This document shows, in pieces, positions 1 through 12,492 of a stretch of 64,000 nucleotides of DNA (its first letter is position 1; each line of letters starts with the position of its first letter). Source of the stretch: Saccopteryx bilineata (Eukaryota; Chordata; Mammalia; Chiroptera; Emballonuridae); assembly GCF_036850765.1 (NCBI RefSeq), contig NC_089498.1, forward strand, positions 74,936,305 through 75,000,304, written 5' to 3'. The notes beneath the pieces are model-generated. The model saw only the letters and a program-made list of their open reading frames with translations, did not search any database and was not told the origin of the DNA. Made by a program: the position numbers and the translations under genes.

Positions 1-68
1 TGGGATTGAACCCAGGATATCTGCATGCCAGACCAATGCTCTACCTTTTGTGCAAACAGGCCAGGCCC
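1..68 (-). repeat. A-type tRNA-derived SINE, cut by window edge
   Basis: The reverse complement holds the tRNA-like head (B box near TTCAATCCCA, weak A box) ending in CCTGGCCTG. Only the head lies inside the window. Confidence 0.75.
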
Positions 69-1276
69 AGAATAATTCTTATGTAGTGGGGTTCTCACTA
101 CCACCATCTATTTTTTTCCAGGCTGACTTCTCAATTCAAATGATTTGGGGTTGATGGCGATGGGTCCAGTATTGCTATCATTATATATCATTATGCATTC
201 CTCTTTCAATTCAATAGAAAATACTAAATGCTTACTATGTGCAAAATACTGTGATAGGATTTCAGCCTCTTCAAAACTTCATTTCTTCCTAAACTAGATT
301 TCAGCCTCTTCAAAACTTCATTTCTTCCTAAACTAAATAGTAGTAACAAGTATCAACTATAGAAAGTGAACTAAATGGATGTGAATCTTACTCAACAAAC
401 TTAAATATGCAAAAAATGATACATTAGTTTTTAAATATAAATTAAATTCATAGCTCCATTTTGAAAGCTGGTTGGAAATGTTAGTGCCTCTCCCATGTTA
501 CCTCAGCAACTACCTTGATAATGCACCCTTTATTGACTGCCTTCCTTTTCCTGTCTTACTTCCCCATTATCCTGCCCTCCAAAGTAAACTACTTGCATTT
601 GAATCTTCTCAGGTGTGATTATAAGGGAACCCAAAAGGAAGAAAATTAAGCATTAGGGTATCCTCATCTCAACTCAACCACTTTGTTCATGAAAGTAATA
701 GTTGCTTAATTCATAGTAAACTTCTTAACTTCCTTCAATATAGCTATTTACTCTAAAATGAGAATGAATTAACTTCCTTTACCAGTAATTAATTTAATTG
801 TACTGAAACTTTAATGACATGTTTTCAAGAACGTATATAATGTAATTCATATAAGAGCACATATCAACAAGATGTGACAGTAATGACTCATGGGTCAAAG
901 GTAGTCATTAAATGATGATACACTTCATGAGTGTGTCATACTTCATGAGGCTTAAGCTTCCATCCAGATGCTTAAGAAATCTATTTACTGAATAGCCAGA
1001 ATGTTAGTCAGTATTACCTGAAGAAATTTTCTTAAAAATAAAAGATATAAAAACACTAGGCCCTTGAGGTACCTTTTATGTTAGAGGGTTGTCCCAATCC
1101 AATAAGTGATATGACTTCCCCCACTAATGTTTTCCCAGGCTGGCTTTGCAAAGTAAAGGACTAAATCAAAGCTAAAGCATTTAGTCAGCATTACTAACTA
1201 TAAACAGGTAGAGATTTCAACGTTTGCATGTCATGTTTCTCCACAATGCATTAAATATTTCTCTTCTAAGTGACTA
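69..1276. other. Non-genic AT-rich sequence
   Basis: No open frame, RNA gene or recognised repeat family. The one structure seen is the tandem duplication at 258-335. Confidence 0.6.
258..335. repeat. Perfect 39-bp tandem duplication
   Basis: Two identical 39-bp units (258-296 and 297-335), each beginning GATTTCAGCCTCTTC and ending CCTAAACTA, abut directly. Perfect identity suggests a recent event. Confidence 0.97.
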
Positions 1277-1530
1277 GAGTAGTCCCTCCTTTTCCATGAG
1301 AGATACATTTCAAGACCCCAACTGGACGCCTAAAATCACAGATAGTACTAAACCCTATTTTACTATTTTTTCCTATGCATACATAACCATGATAAAGTTT
1401 AATTTATAAATTATGCACAGTAAGAGATTAACAACAGTAACTAATAATAAAATAGACCACTTATAACAATATACTGTAATAAAAGTTATGTAAATGTGGT
1501 CTCATTTTCTCTCAAAATTTTAACTTTTGA
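1277..1530. mobile_element. Tigger-class DNA transposon relic
   Basis: The segment (AGTAGTCCCTCC..., then GATAAAGTTTAATTTATAA, AGAGATTAACAACAGTAACT, TACTGTAATAAAAGTTATG) matches the end region of mammalian Tigger/MER2/MER44-type elements from memory. No coding remnant remains. The right end is cut by a SINE. Confidence 0.55.
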
Positions 1531-1549
1531 AAATTTTAGAAAAATTTTT

Positions 1550-1954
1550 TTTTTTTTTTTTTTTTTTTTCCATTTTTCTGAAGCTGGAAACAGGGAGAGA
1601 CAGTCAGACAGACTCCCGCATGCGCCCGACCGGGATCCACCCGGCACGCCCATCAGGGGGCGACGCTCTGCCCACCAGGGGGCGATGCTCTGCCCCTCCG
1701 GGGTGTCGCCATGTTGCGACCAGAGCTACTCTAGCGCCTGAGGCAGCGGCCACAGAGCCATCCCCAGCGCCCGGGCCATCTTTGCTCCAATGGAGCCTTG
1801 GCTGCGGGAGGGGAAGAGAGAGACAGAGAGGGAAAGCGCGGCGGAGGGGTGGAGAAGCAAATGGGCGCTTCTCCTGTGTGCCCTGGCCGGGAATCGAACC
1901 CGGGTCCTCCGCACGCTAGGCCGACGCTCTACCACTGAGCCAACCGGCCAGGGC
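1550..1954 (-). repeat. A-type SINE, full length
   Basis: Minus-strand copy with its poly-A seen as a T-run at 1550-1569. The tRNA head (GGCTCAGTGGTAGAGC, GGTTCGATTCCC in reverse complement) is at the right end. TSD AGAAAAATTTTT lies at 1538-1549 and 1955-1966. It inserted at the left boundary of the large L1. Confidence 0.92.
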
Positions 1955-1966
1955 AGAAAAATTTTT

Positions 1967-3600
1967 AAGGCTCAGAGATGGTGGTGGAGTAGGTAGAAAC
2001 TATATTCCCCTCCTCTCAAGACCAAACTTGAGTTACAACTGAAATATAGAATAATCAACTTGAATAACCAGCTAAAGACTAACTGAACAAATGTCTTATA
2101 TCAAAGAATATACAGAAGAAGCCACATTGAGACTGGTAGGTAGGGCAGAGACACAAAATAGGGCTGGCCTTGCACCCACAGCTTCAGCTAAAAATTCAGT
2201 GAGACATCTCAGCTGCAGAGGATCTCCACAAGGAATGTGGGGTCTTAACCCCATACCAGGCTCCCCAGACCAGAGCACCTGAGTTTGAGAGAGGAGCCCA
2301 TATAACATATGGCTGTGAAAATCATCAGGGATTCTGTGTCTTAAGGAGAGACAAGAGTCACTAGAAACCCAGGTGCCCTTTTAAAAGGCCAGCACACAGA
2401 ACCTATTCACAGCCACTCACCCTGGACTCTGCAGAAAGAGTTCAAAGCAGACTGGAGTCGTTCAAGAAGAAGCTGGATTGTGTAGGTCTAAAGAAAGAAC
2501 TACAGGGACAGCTGCAAGAGTCTCTGTGCTAAATTCCTCTCGCACACCACAGAGGCAATCTTCCTTGGGTTAGGCACTCCCTTCCATGCATCATCAGCCT
2601 GGGAGAATGCAACAGCTTCATACTCCCACTCCCTGTTACCCTGCCTTTTGGAGTTCATGCCCTGCAGAAAAGTTAGCTTCCTGGGCCCAGGGTATAGACT
2701 TTAGAGCATACTCAGGAAGTGTCAGAGACTGAGTTGTGTGGCTCTGGATTAAGGGCTATTACTCCCACCTTCTTGAAAGCCTGATTAGTGCCACCTTGCT
2801 AAGGGAGAGGCACTAGCTCCACCTTCCCAACTCATTGTGACCCTTCCCTGCCAAGCTCAGGCTTTCCAGGAGAATCCAGGCAGATGGGGACAGACTAAGC
2901 TGTGTGGCTATAGGACAGTGACCATTTCTCTCTCATACACCCCATTAGTGCAGAGCTCTCCATTCAAATGGCCAAATCTTGGTCTCTTTGGGCTTGGGAA
3001 ACTCTGCAGTCCTCCACATGAGAACTCTTTGAGACTCTGCCCCACCACAAAGGTCAGTGTGCACACAGTGGTGTACCCTGAGACATCTGCTGAGGAACCA
3101 TAGACCCAGCATTGGACTGAGTTTGAATCTCTTAATCTGGTGACCATTTTGCCTGGTGACTCACTGAGTTCCTACCTCATGCAAGAGGCTCTTTCAGTGA
3201 CTAAGACTACTAACAGGCATCTAGCAGGCAGAGATGGATCTTTGAGTGCCTGGGACTTTTTCTGATCTACCACTGAGCTCAGTGCTGGTGGAAGCCAGCC
3301 TTGATGTACAGCTTGGTTCTTCCCACCCACATCCAGCCTGGGAGAATGCAACAGCTTTGATGTACAGCTTGGTTCTTCCCACCACATCATGTATATTCTT
3401 TGAGGTACCTTTTATGTTAGAGGTTGTGTCCAGCAGAGGCAGCCACAAAATGAGAATCACTTTGTAGCTTCAAACAAGTTTTCCAGGGCCAGTCACAGGC
3501 AGCATCTTACATTGACCTGCACCAGAGTCCTTGCCAAGAGTCCCCAAAACTGACACACCCAATGTTGAGCTTCAGACATCATATCAGAATCCAAATAGCT
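1967..3600 (+). promoter_or_regulatory. L1 5' UTR (internal promoter region, decayed)
   Basis: About 1.6 kb without coding capacity precedes ORF1, in the usual L1 arrangement. Its right half (3301-3423) carries locally duplicated segments described among the findings. Confidence 0.7.
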
Positions 3601-3699
3601 CCACAAGTGACATATCCATAGGGAGGGCTCAGCAGGCACCAGGCCCTGTTGAGGCAAATACTGCTTCATGTGGTCACCTGCACAGCAGTGTATAAACTG

Positions 3700-4345
3700 T
3701 ATAATATCTAAAATGAAGAATACACTAGAAGGAATAAATAGTAGGTCAGGCAAAGCAGAGGAGTAAATCAATAACTTGGAAGACAAGGTAGCAGAAAAAC
3801 CCCAATCACAGCAGCAAAAAGAAAAAAGAATTTTTATAAATGAGGACAGTTTAAGGGATCTTTGGGACAACAAGAAGTGTAACAACACCTGCATTGTAGG
3901 GGTGCCAGAAGGAGAAGAGAGAGAGAGCAAGAAATTAAAAAGCTATTTGAAGAAATAATAACTGAAAATTTTCCTAACCTGGTGAAGAAAAAAGACAAAT
4001 CTAAAAACACAGAGTCCCAAATGTGATAAACCCAAAGAGGCCCGCTTCAAGACAGCTCATAATCAAAATGGCAAAGGTCAAAGACAAAGAGAATGTTATA
4101 AGCAGCAAGAGAAAGACAGCTAATTACCTACAAGTGAGCTCCCATAAGATTGTTAGCTGATTTCTCAACAGAAACTTCCAGACCAAAAGAGACTGGCACA
4201 GAATATTCAGTAATGAAAAGCAAGGACCTACAACCAAGACTACTTTACCCAGCAAGGCTATCATTTCAAATAGAAGGAAAAATAAAGAGCTTTCCAGGTA
4301 AGAAAAAAGTTATAGGAGTTTATTATTATCAAACCAGTGTTAAAG
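3700..4345 (+). pseudogene. L1 ORF1p remnant (RNA-binding chaperone)
   Basis: ORF1p packages L1 RNA as a trimer. Seen here: a coiled-coil-like stretch, then NEDSLRDLWDN and GVPEGEERE (RRM region) near 3836-3925, followed in shifted frames by PIRLLADFSTET (about 4140) and LQPRLLYPARLSFQIEGKIK (about 4230-4290) from the C-terminal domain. Several frameshifts and stops break it. The coding region should end near 4345. Confidence 0.85.
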
Positions 4346-4406
4346 TGTCTTCTTTAAAAAGAAGAAAGAAAAAGAAGAGGAATATACTTATAAAGAATAA
4401 AATAGC

Positions 4407-4783
4407 GCTCTGGCCAGTTGGCTCAGTGGCAGAGTGTTAGACTGGCGTGTGGAAGTCCCAGGTTTGATTCCTGGCCAGGGCACACAGGAGAAGCGTCCAT
4501 CTGCTTCTCCAACCTTCCCCCTCTCCTTTCTTTCTACCTCTCTCTTCTCCTCCCACAGCAAAGGCTCCATTGGAGCAAAGTTGGCCCAGGTGCTGAAAAT
4601 GGCTCCATGGCCTTGCCTCAGGCACTAGAATGGCTCTGGTTGCAATGGAACAATGCCCCAGATGGGCAGAGCATCACCCCTTAGTGGGCATGTTGGGTAG
4701 ATCCCAGTTAGGCGCATGTGAGAGTCTGTCTCTCTGCTTCCCAGCTTCTCACTTCAGAAAAATACAAAAAAAAAAAAAAAGAG
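4407..4783 (+). repeat. A-type SINE inside L1 between ORF1 and ORF2
   Basis: Head GGCTCAGTGGCAGAGTG and B box GGTTTGATTCC, GC-rich body, A-tail at 4765-4780. TSD AGAATAAAAT at 4394-4403 and 4784-4793. Confidence 0.9.
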
Positions 4784-5704
4784 AGAATAAAATGGCAATA
4801 AATATGTACTTATCAATAGCCACTTTAAATGTAAATGGCTTAAATACTCCAATCAAAAGACATGGGGTAGCTGAATAGATAAGACAACACAACCCACATA
4901 TATGCTGTCTACAGGAGACCCACCTGAGAACAAAAGACACACAGACTAAAAGTAAAGGGATGGAAAAAGATATTTCATGCAAATGAAAATTTTTAAAAAG
5001 CTGCTATACCAATACTTATATCAGAGAAAATAGACTTTTTTAAATGCTATAGTAAAAGACAAAAAAGGGACACTATGTAATGATAAAAAGAATAATCCAA
5101 TAAGAGAATATTATCCTTCTAAGCATTTATGCACCCAGCAACAGTAGTACCTCTATATATAACGCAAATATTGATGAACATAAAGGGAGAGATCGATAGT
5201 AAAATAATCCTAATGGGGGGTTTTAACACTCCATTGACATCAATGAATAATTGATAAATATACATTCTTATCAAGTGTTCATGTAATATTTTTAGTATAG
5301 ACCACATGTGAGGACTCAAAACAAGGCTCAATAAATTTAAGAATATTAAAATCATATCCAGCATCTTCTCTGACCATTATGGTATGAAACTAGGAATAAA
5401 TTGCAAGAAAAAAACTGAAAAATATACAAAGACGGTAGGCTAATTAGCATGTTACTAAACAGTGAATGGGTTAACAATGAGATCAAGAAACAAATAAAAA
5501 GATACACTGAGACAAATAAAAATGAGAACACACAACCTAAAATCTATGGGACACACAAAAGCAGTCCTGAGAGGGAAATTCATAGTATTACAGGCCTATC
5601 TCAGAAAAAAAGTCAAATAAACAATAAACTTACACTTAAATGTATTAGAAAAACAACAGCAAAGCCCAAAGTGAATAGAAGGAAGGAAATAATAAAGATC
5701 AGTA

Positions 5705-6098
5705 TGGACCAGGCAGTGGCACAGTGGATAGAGCATCAGACTGAGACACAGAGGACTCAGGTTTGAAACCCCGAGGTCGCCAGTTTGAGCACAGGCTCAT
5801 CAGCTTGAGTGCTGGATCTCTGGCTTGAGCATGGGATCATAGACATGAGCCCATGGTCACTAGCTTGAGCCCAAAGGTAACTGGCTTGAAGCCCAAGGTC
5901 GCTGGCTTGAGCAAGGAGTCCCTCACTCTGCTGTAGCCCCCTCGGTCAAGGCACATATGAGAAAGCAATCAGTGAGCAACTAAGAAGCCACAACAAAGAA
6001 CTGATGCTTCTCATCTCTCTCCTTTCCTGTCTGTCTGTCCCTATTTGTCCCTATCTCTGACTCTCTCTCTGTCTCTGTCAAAAATAAAAAAAAAGAAT
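5705..6098 (+). repeat. B-type SINE inside L1 ORF2
   Basis: Head GTGGCACAGTGGATAGAGC, B box AGGTTTGAAACCC, then repeated units ending GCTTGAGC, then AAGGCACATATGAGAAAGC and a CT-rich tail. TSD AGATCAGTA at 5696-5704 and 6099-6107. Confidence 0.9.
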
Positions 6099-7336
6099 AG
6101 ATCAGTACAGAAATAAAATAGAATCTAAAAAAATACAAAAGATCAATGAAACCAAGAGCAGGTTCTTGGAAGAGATAAATAAGATTGACAAACCTTTAAT
6201 GACACTCATCTATAAAAAAAGAGAGAGGACCCAAATAAATAAAATCAGTAATGAAAGAAGAAAGGTAATATCTGACTCTACAAAAATACAAAAGATTGTA
6301 AGAAAATATTACTAACAACTACATGCCAACAAATCAGACAATCTGGATGAAATTGGTAAATTGTTAGAAACATATAATCTTCCAAAACTGAATCAGGAAA
6401 AATCAGAAAATCTGAATAGATTGATTACAACTAATGAAATTGAAACAGTAATCAAAAATTTCTCAGCAAACAAAAGACCTGGATCAGATGGCTTCACGGG
6501 TGAATTTTACTAAACATACAAAGAAGAACTAACACCTATCCTTCTCAAACCATTCCCAAAAAAGTTCAAGAAAAAGGAAGACTCCCAAGTTCATTTTTCA
6601 AAGCCAGCATTATCCTAAATCCAAAACCAGATAAAAACCCTACAAAGAAAAAATTATAGGCCAATATCCCTGATGAACATAGAACAAAATATTAGCACAC
6701 TGGATCCAGCAATACATTAAAAAGTTCAAACACCATGATCAAGTGGAATTTATTCCTGGGATGCAAGGTTGGTACAATATCTGCACACCAATTAATGTGA
6801 TACACCACCTAAAAAATAAAGGAGAAAAATCATACAATCATATTAACAGATGCAGAAAAAGCATTTGACAAAATTCAGCACCCATTTACGATAAGAAAAA
6901 ACCCTCTCAACAAGGTGGAAATAGAGGGAATATATTTCAAAATAATAAAGGCCATATATCTCAACATAATAAAACCCACAGCTAACATCATACTCAATGG
7001 GGAAAAACTGAAAGCACTTTTCTAAAGTTCAGGGACTAGACATGGATGTCCACTTTCATCACTCTTAATTCAACATAGTTCTGGAAGTCCTAACCACAAC
7101 AATCAGACAAGATATAATAAGTGGCATTCAAATTGGAAAGTAAAAATACAAACTGTCATTATTTGCAGATGACATGATACTGTATCTAGAGATCATTAAA
7201 GATTCCACCAAGAAACTACTTAACTGATAAATAAATTCAGTAAAGCAGTAGGATATAATATAAATATACAAAATCAGTTTCATTTTTATAAACCAATAAT
7301 ATACTATCAGAAAGAGATATTAAGAAAATATCTCAG

Positions 7337-7705
7337 CCTGACCAGTGGTGGCGCAGTGTATAGAGTGTCAACCTGGGACACTGGAGTCTTGGATTTGAAA
7401 CCCCAAGGTAGTCAACTTGAGTGCAGGCTCACCAGCTTGAGCATGAGATTACTGGCTTGAGTATGGGATCATAGACATGATTCCATGGTCACTGGCCTGA
7501 GCCCAAAGGTCACTGACTTGAGACCAAGTTCGCTGACTTGAGCAAGGGGTCACTGGCTCTACTGGAGCCCCTAGTCAAGGCATGGATGAGAAGCAATCAA
7601 TGAACAACTAAAGTGGCACAACTACGAGTAAATGCTTCTCATCTCTCTCCCTTCCTGTTTCTCTCTCTGTCACACAAAAACAAACAAAAACAACAACAAC
7701 AAAAA
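7337..7705 (+). repeat. B-type SINE inside L1 ORF2
   Basis: Head CCTGACCAGTGGTGGCGCAG followed by GCTTGAG-containing units, AAGGCATGGATGAGAAGC and a CAAAAACAA tail. The right limit and TSD are not sharp because the L1 flank is itself A-rich. Confidence 0.85.
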
Positions 7706-8647
7706 CAATCCCATTTATAATTGCATACAAAAATACTTAAGAATAAATTTAACAGAAGAGGTAAAAGACCTGTACTTAAAAAATTATAAGAAACTAAAAA
7801 AGTTGAAGAAGATACAAATAAATGGTAGCATATACCATGCTCAAGAATGGGAATAATTAAAAATTTTAAATGTCTATACTATCCCAAAACAATCTATAGA
7901 TTCAACACAATTCCTAACAAAATATCAATCATGTATTTCTCAGAACTATAACAAATATTCCAAAAATTTATATGGAATTACAATAGACCTTGAATAACCA
8001 CAGCAATCTTGAGGAAGAAGAACAAAGTTAGCAGAATCATCCTCCCTGATATCAAACTATACTACAAAGTCATAGTAACTAAAACAGCATGATAGTGTCA
8101 TAAAAGCATACATACAGATCAGTGGAACAGAATAGAGAGCCCAGAAATAAACTCACACCCATATGGTCAGTTAATATTAAACAAAGGAGGAAAAAACATA
8201 CAATGGGGTAAAGACAGTCTATTCAATAAATGGTTTTGAGAAAATTGGACAGATAAATGTAAAAAATGAAACTAGACCAACTTCTTACAACATATACAAG
8301 AATAAACTGAAAATATATAAATGACTTAAAAATGTAAGACTCAAAACCATAAAACTCCTAGATAAAAACATGGGCAACAAAATCTCAGACATTTCTCTCA
8401 GTAATATTTTTTATATATCTCCTCAGGCAAGGGAAACAAGAAAAGAAATAAACAAATGGGATTACATTACACTAAAAAGTTTTTTCACAATAAAGGAAAC
8501 CATCAATAAAATGAAAAGACAACCCATTGAATGGGAGAATATATTTGCCAATGATACATCTGATAAGGGGTTAATATCCAAAGATTATAGAACTCATAGA
8601 ACTCAACACCAAAAAAGTCAAACAATCTAATTTAAAAATAAGCAAAG

Positions 8648-9013
8648 ATAAGAAATGATGACATCGGATCATTTACAACAACATGGATGGACCTTGATAA
8701 CATTATACTGAGCGAAATAAGTAAATCAGAAAAAACTAAGAACTATATGATTCCATACATAGGTGGGACATAAAAATGAGACTCAGAGACATGGACAAGA
8801 GTATGGGGGTTACAGGGTGGGGGACAGGAGAGTGAGGGGGTTGGGGGAGGGGAGGAGCACAAAGAAAACCAGTTAGAAGGTGATGGAAGACAATTGGACT
8901 TTGGGTGATAGGAATGCAGCATAATCAAATGTCAAAATAACCTAGAGATGTTTTCTCTGAACATATGTACCCTGATTTATCAATGTCACCCCATTAAAAT
9001 TAATTAAAAAAAT
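8648..9013 (+). mobile_element. Younger 5'-truncated L1 tail nested in the older L1
   Basis: It holds the last ORF2 codons (frame reading NYMIPYIGGT then stop, near 8745), a G-rich 3' UTR, and the 3' end CTGATTTATCAATGTCACC. Flanks AAAAATAAGCAAAG (8634-8647) and AAAAATGGGCAAAG (9014-9027) are a slightly diverged TSD. The same 3' end occurs at 50563 and 62041, which marks one young subfamily. Confidence 0.9.
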
Positions 9014-9960
9014 AAAAATGGGCAAAGAACCTGAATAGACACTTTTCCAAAGAGGACATATAAAAAGATGCTCAATGTACTAAGAATAATGCAAACTAAA
9101 ACCACAATGAGATTATCACCTCACACCTGTCAAATGGCTACTATCAGTAAATCAACAAACAAGTGTTGGAGAGGATGTGGAGAAAAGGGAACCCTTGTGA
9201 CTACCGTTGGTGGGAATGCAGATTGGTGTAGCCACTATGGAAAACATTATGGAAATTCCTCAAGAAATTAAAAATAGAACTGCCTTATGATCCAGCAATT
9301 CCACTTCTGGGAATATATCCAAAGAAACCCAAAACCCTAATTCAAAAGAATATATGCACCCCTTTTTCATTGCAACATTGTTTACAATAGCCAAGTTATG
9401 GAAGCAACCCAAATGCCCATCACTAGATGAGTGGACAAAAAAACCCACGGTGGTATATATATATACACATATATACACACAATTGTATATTACTCAGCCA
9501 TAAAAAAGAACAAAATCTTACCATTTGCGACAGCATAGATGGACCTAGACCTAGAGGATACTATGCTAAGTGAAATAAATCAGTCAGATAAAGACAAATG
9601 CCATATGATTTCACTTATATTCAGAATCTAAAGAACAATATAAGTGAACAAACAAAACAGAAACAGACTCACAGATACAGAGAACAGACTGATAGTTGCC
9701 AGCAGGGAGGGGGTTTAAGGACAGGATGAAAAGGTGAAGGGATTTAGAAGTACAGATTGGTAGTTACAAAATAGTCATGGGGATGTAAAGTACAGCATAG
9801 GAAATATACTCAATAATATTGCAATAACTATGTGTGGTTCCAGGTGGGTACTGAAAATTCTGGAATTACACTTTGTAAAGTATATGATTGTCTAACCACT
9901 ATGCTGTACACCTGAAACTAATACAAAATAATATTGAATGCAAACCATCATTGAAAATAA

Positions 9961-12053
9961 TTGTTTTTTCTCCTACAAATTGAATGCCTTTCCACCTTAA
10001 TTAAGCACTTATGACACACTGTGACTGTAACTTGCAGTTTAAGGTGCAACAAGAAAACTATCACTAATTTCTTTTTCCTTCTTCACAATTTCACAGATAG
10101 AAGATTCATTCTTATTGTAGATCTTAGCAACCTCAGAATATGATTTTTTTTCTTTCCTTATCGAGAACTTTCACCTTTTCACTTAAATGAAGTACTTTAT
10201 GGCTTCTCTTTGGCATATGTGAATTGCCAGCATCATTCCTCTTAGGGTCATTATTTAAGTAAAATAAGAGTTACTTGAATAGAAGCACTGTGATACCATG
10301 ACAGTTGATTGGGTAATTGAGATCACTCCTAACTGATTATTAATAGGTGCGAAGGGCATACAACATTGATATACCAGACAAAGGGATAATTTGTGTCCTG
10401 GGCAGGACAGAGCAAGATACCATAAGATATTATTACACTACTCAAAATGATGCACAATTTAAAATGTATGAATTGTTTATTTCTGGAGTTTCCCATTTAA
10501 TACATTCAGACCATGGTTGACAATGGTTAACTGAAACCAGGAAAAGTGAGACCACGTTTAAAGTGGGACTATTATACTACTATTTGAGTAAGGGCTGGCA
10601 AATCACCTTTTTGTCCCTCTGCTTACCACCATTGTGACTTCAGCAGGTACAGTCCACTTACCTTAGTGTCTCAGTGAGGAGTAATGAACACAATTCCACA
10701 GCCTAGATAAGGCTTTATTCTCAATAGCAATCAAAGTACAGGCAGGCATATTCCCTGGGAAGCTGCTTTCCTGTCTCCTGAATCAGTTTAGGATGGAGAA
10801 TTGGAGCTCAAAATACTTGCTCTAATCACATAAAAAATTGTACTAAGTTGTGTTTTCATTTTTAAGTTATAAATGTAGGCACATGACTAAAGATTTTAAA
10901 CAGTACTGCAAAGAATAAAAGAAAAATAAGACGTTTTCATTCCCTGATTTATCAATTTTCAACAATATCTATTGCTAATTATGAAAGATACAAAATTTAG
11001 CACTCAAATTACTTCTCACTTTCCCTCATCTTCTCTTCCTTTCAGTTGTTGTTTACATCTAGTATTAGCCTTTATAACTTTAAATTATATTCTTAAATCA
11101 TTCTTAACCTATAAATATTAGTTTGATAAATTTTAAATATCACCATGCTAAAATAGTGTAGTATTGTTATCAATCCCTAGAGTAAAATAGTTGCATTATC
11201 TAGGTTATTTAAAAGAAAGTCAATAATTCTTATGGAGTTGAAAGTTATTAGCGTTCTTTAATTGATGGGAACATTTAGTATCAAACTCATAAAAAGTTAA
11301 CATTGGTTTTATAGCAGTTTTAGAATTTGAGACAAACAATATTATACAAATCTTGTTATAAACTTGGTCTATAAAATATAAAATCTGTCAAACTGTTTTA
11401 CATAAGATTAGATAAAAAGAAAAAGTTGAAAATAATTGATCCTCAAGCAATATTTAGTATACTGGTGAAATCAGAAACCATGTTCTAGACAGAAATTACT
11501 TTTAACTGGTATGGAGTGTTTATAATAACTTTAAATTTTTATTTTGCTCAGAATTGTATTTAGGAGGAAGGACAATAATAGTTATATGTATTTCCAATTT
11601 TACAAATAATTATAGTCCAAATGCTATGTCTTGAAATTTTACAGATCTCTGTGGTTACCAATAAAAGCATATATTATAGTGCAAGCATCAAAATATCACC
11701 AACAGTTAGTTTTCTAAAATTAAAGATTGGACTTTATCCTGCAAAGATTTTATAGATTGGTATTAACTGGGGGCTAAAGCTCCCACCTGAATCCTGTGAA
11801 GGCTGTTGGTAGGTGAAAGGCACTCTGAGTTGACATTTGAACAGCTAGGTTATCATCTCAGCTAGTTCTGAACCTCTTGAGCTTTAGTTTTCTCATCTGA
11901 TAATGGGGATACTTTATCTGCTAGGCCTATTTTTCTGGGGAATTTTGAGGGCCAGAATGAAATAATGTATCTGAAAATGCACTGTAATCTATAAAACTCT
12001 ATACAAGTACTTATTACCTCAATATATATTCATAGAGAACCTGAAGTAAGAAT
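9961..12053. other. Non-genic AT-rich sequence with a MIR-like relic at its right end
   Basis: No convincing coding frame. The part 11850-11990 (AGCTTTAGTTTTCTCATCTG and GGGGATACTTTATCTGC) resembles a decayed plus-strand MIR SINE; the rest I do not recognise. Confidence 0.5.
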
Positions 12054-12063
12054 AACATATTAA

Positions 12064-12445
12064 GCCCTGGCCGGTTGGTTCAGTGGTAGAGCATTGGCCT
12101 GGCGTGTGGATGTCCCAGGTTTGATTCCTGGTGAGGGCACATAGGAAAAGCACCCATCTGTTCCTCCAACCTTCCCCCTCTTGCTTTTCTCTCTCTCTTT
12201 CTTGCTCTCTTCTCCTCCTGCAGCCATGTCTTGATTGGAGAGAGTTGGCCCTAGGCCCTGAGGATGGCTCAATGGCCTCCACCTCAGGCACTAGGAAGAC
12301 CTCTGTTGCTGAGCAATGGAGCAATGCCCAAGATGGGCAGAGCATTGCCCCCTAGTGGGCTTGCTGGGTGGATGTTGGTCGGGGCACATGCAAAAGTCTG
12401 TCTCTGCCTCCCTTCCTCCCACTGAATAAAACAAAACAAAACAAG
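12064..12445 (+). repeat. A-type SINE (older subfamily)
   Basis: Head GGTTGGTTCAGTGGTAGAGC and B box GGTTTGATTCCTGG, tail AAACAAAACAAAACAAG. Perfect TSD ACATATTAA at 12055-12063 and 12446-12454. Confidence 0.92.
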
Positions 12446-12492
12446 ACATATTAAATAATATGAAAGCAGAGGAAAAGAAATGGGTCTTGCCC

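Larger units (their letters stand above)
4790..9600 (+). pseudogene. L1 ORF2p remnant (endonuclease and reverse transcriptase)
   Basis: ORF2p nicks target DNA and copies L1 RNA. The start YLSIATLNVNGLNTPIKRH (from about 4806) opens the APE-type endonuclease. The RT fingers motif RPGSDGFTGEFY is at about 6475. The RT active-site region reads SLFADDMILYL in original form near 7160-7185 with damage around it. C-terminal segments lie at 8370-8630 and, after the nested L1 tail, at 9028-9560 (PLLVGIYP-like and MDLD motifs). Stops and frameshifts occur throughout. Confidence 0.85.
1967..9960 (+). mobile_element. Near full-length degraded L1 (LINE-1), interrupted by four insertions
   Basis: The element starts with a GC-richer 5' UTR (motif near GATGGTGGTGGAGTAGG, 1977 on), then ORF1, ORF2 and a 3' UTR ending CTGTACACCTGAAACTAATAC near 9930. 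Many stops and frameshifts show it is dead. Later insertions are SINEs at 4407-4783, 5705-6098 and 7337-7705, plus a younger L1 tail at 8648-9013. Removing them leaves about 6.5 kb, normal for a mammalian L1. The 3' UTR style suggests an older L1MA-like subfamily (inference). Confidence 0.9.

Noticed and set aside
1527..1919. 130-codon open frame rich in Arg and Pro
   Set aside because: It lies within an A-type SINE in antisense. The same frames recur in other A-type copies (for example 17563, 35371, 53179), so it is repeat sequence and not a gene.
3493..3930. 145-codon minus-strand frame
   Set aside because: It is antisense to the L1 5' UTR and ORF1 and has no independent protein similarity.
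5750..5930. Regularly spaced short repeats that could suggest a CRISPR array
   Set aside because: The GCTTGAGC units belong to a B-type SINE, recur in every copy, are imperfect and lie in a mammalian genome.
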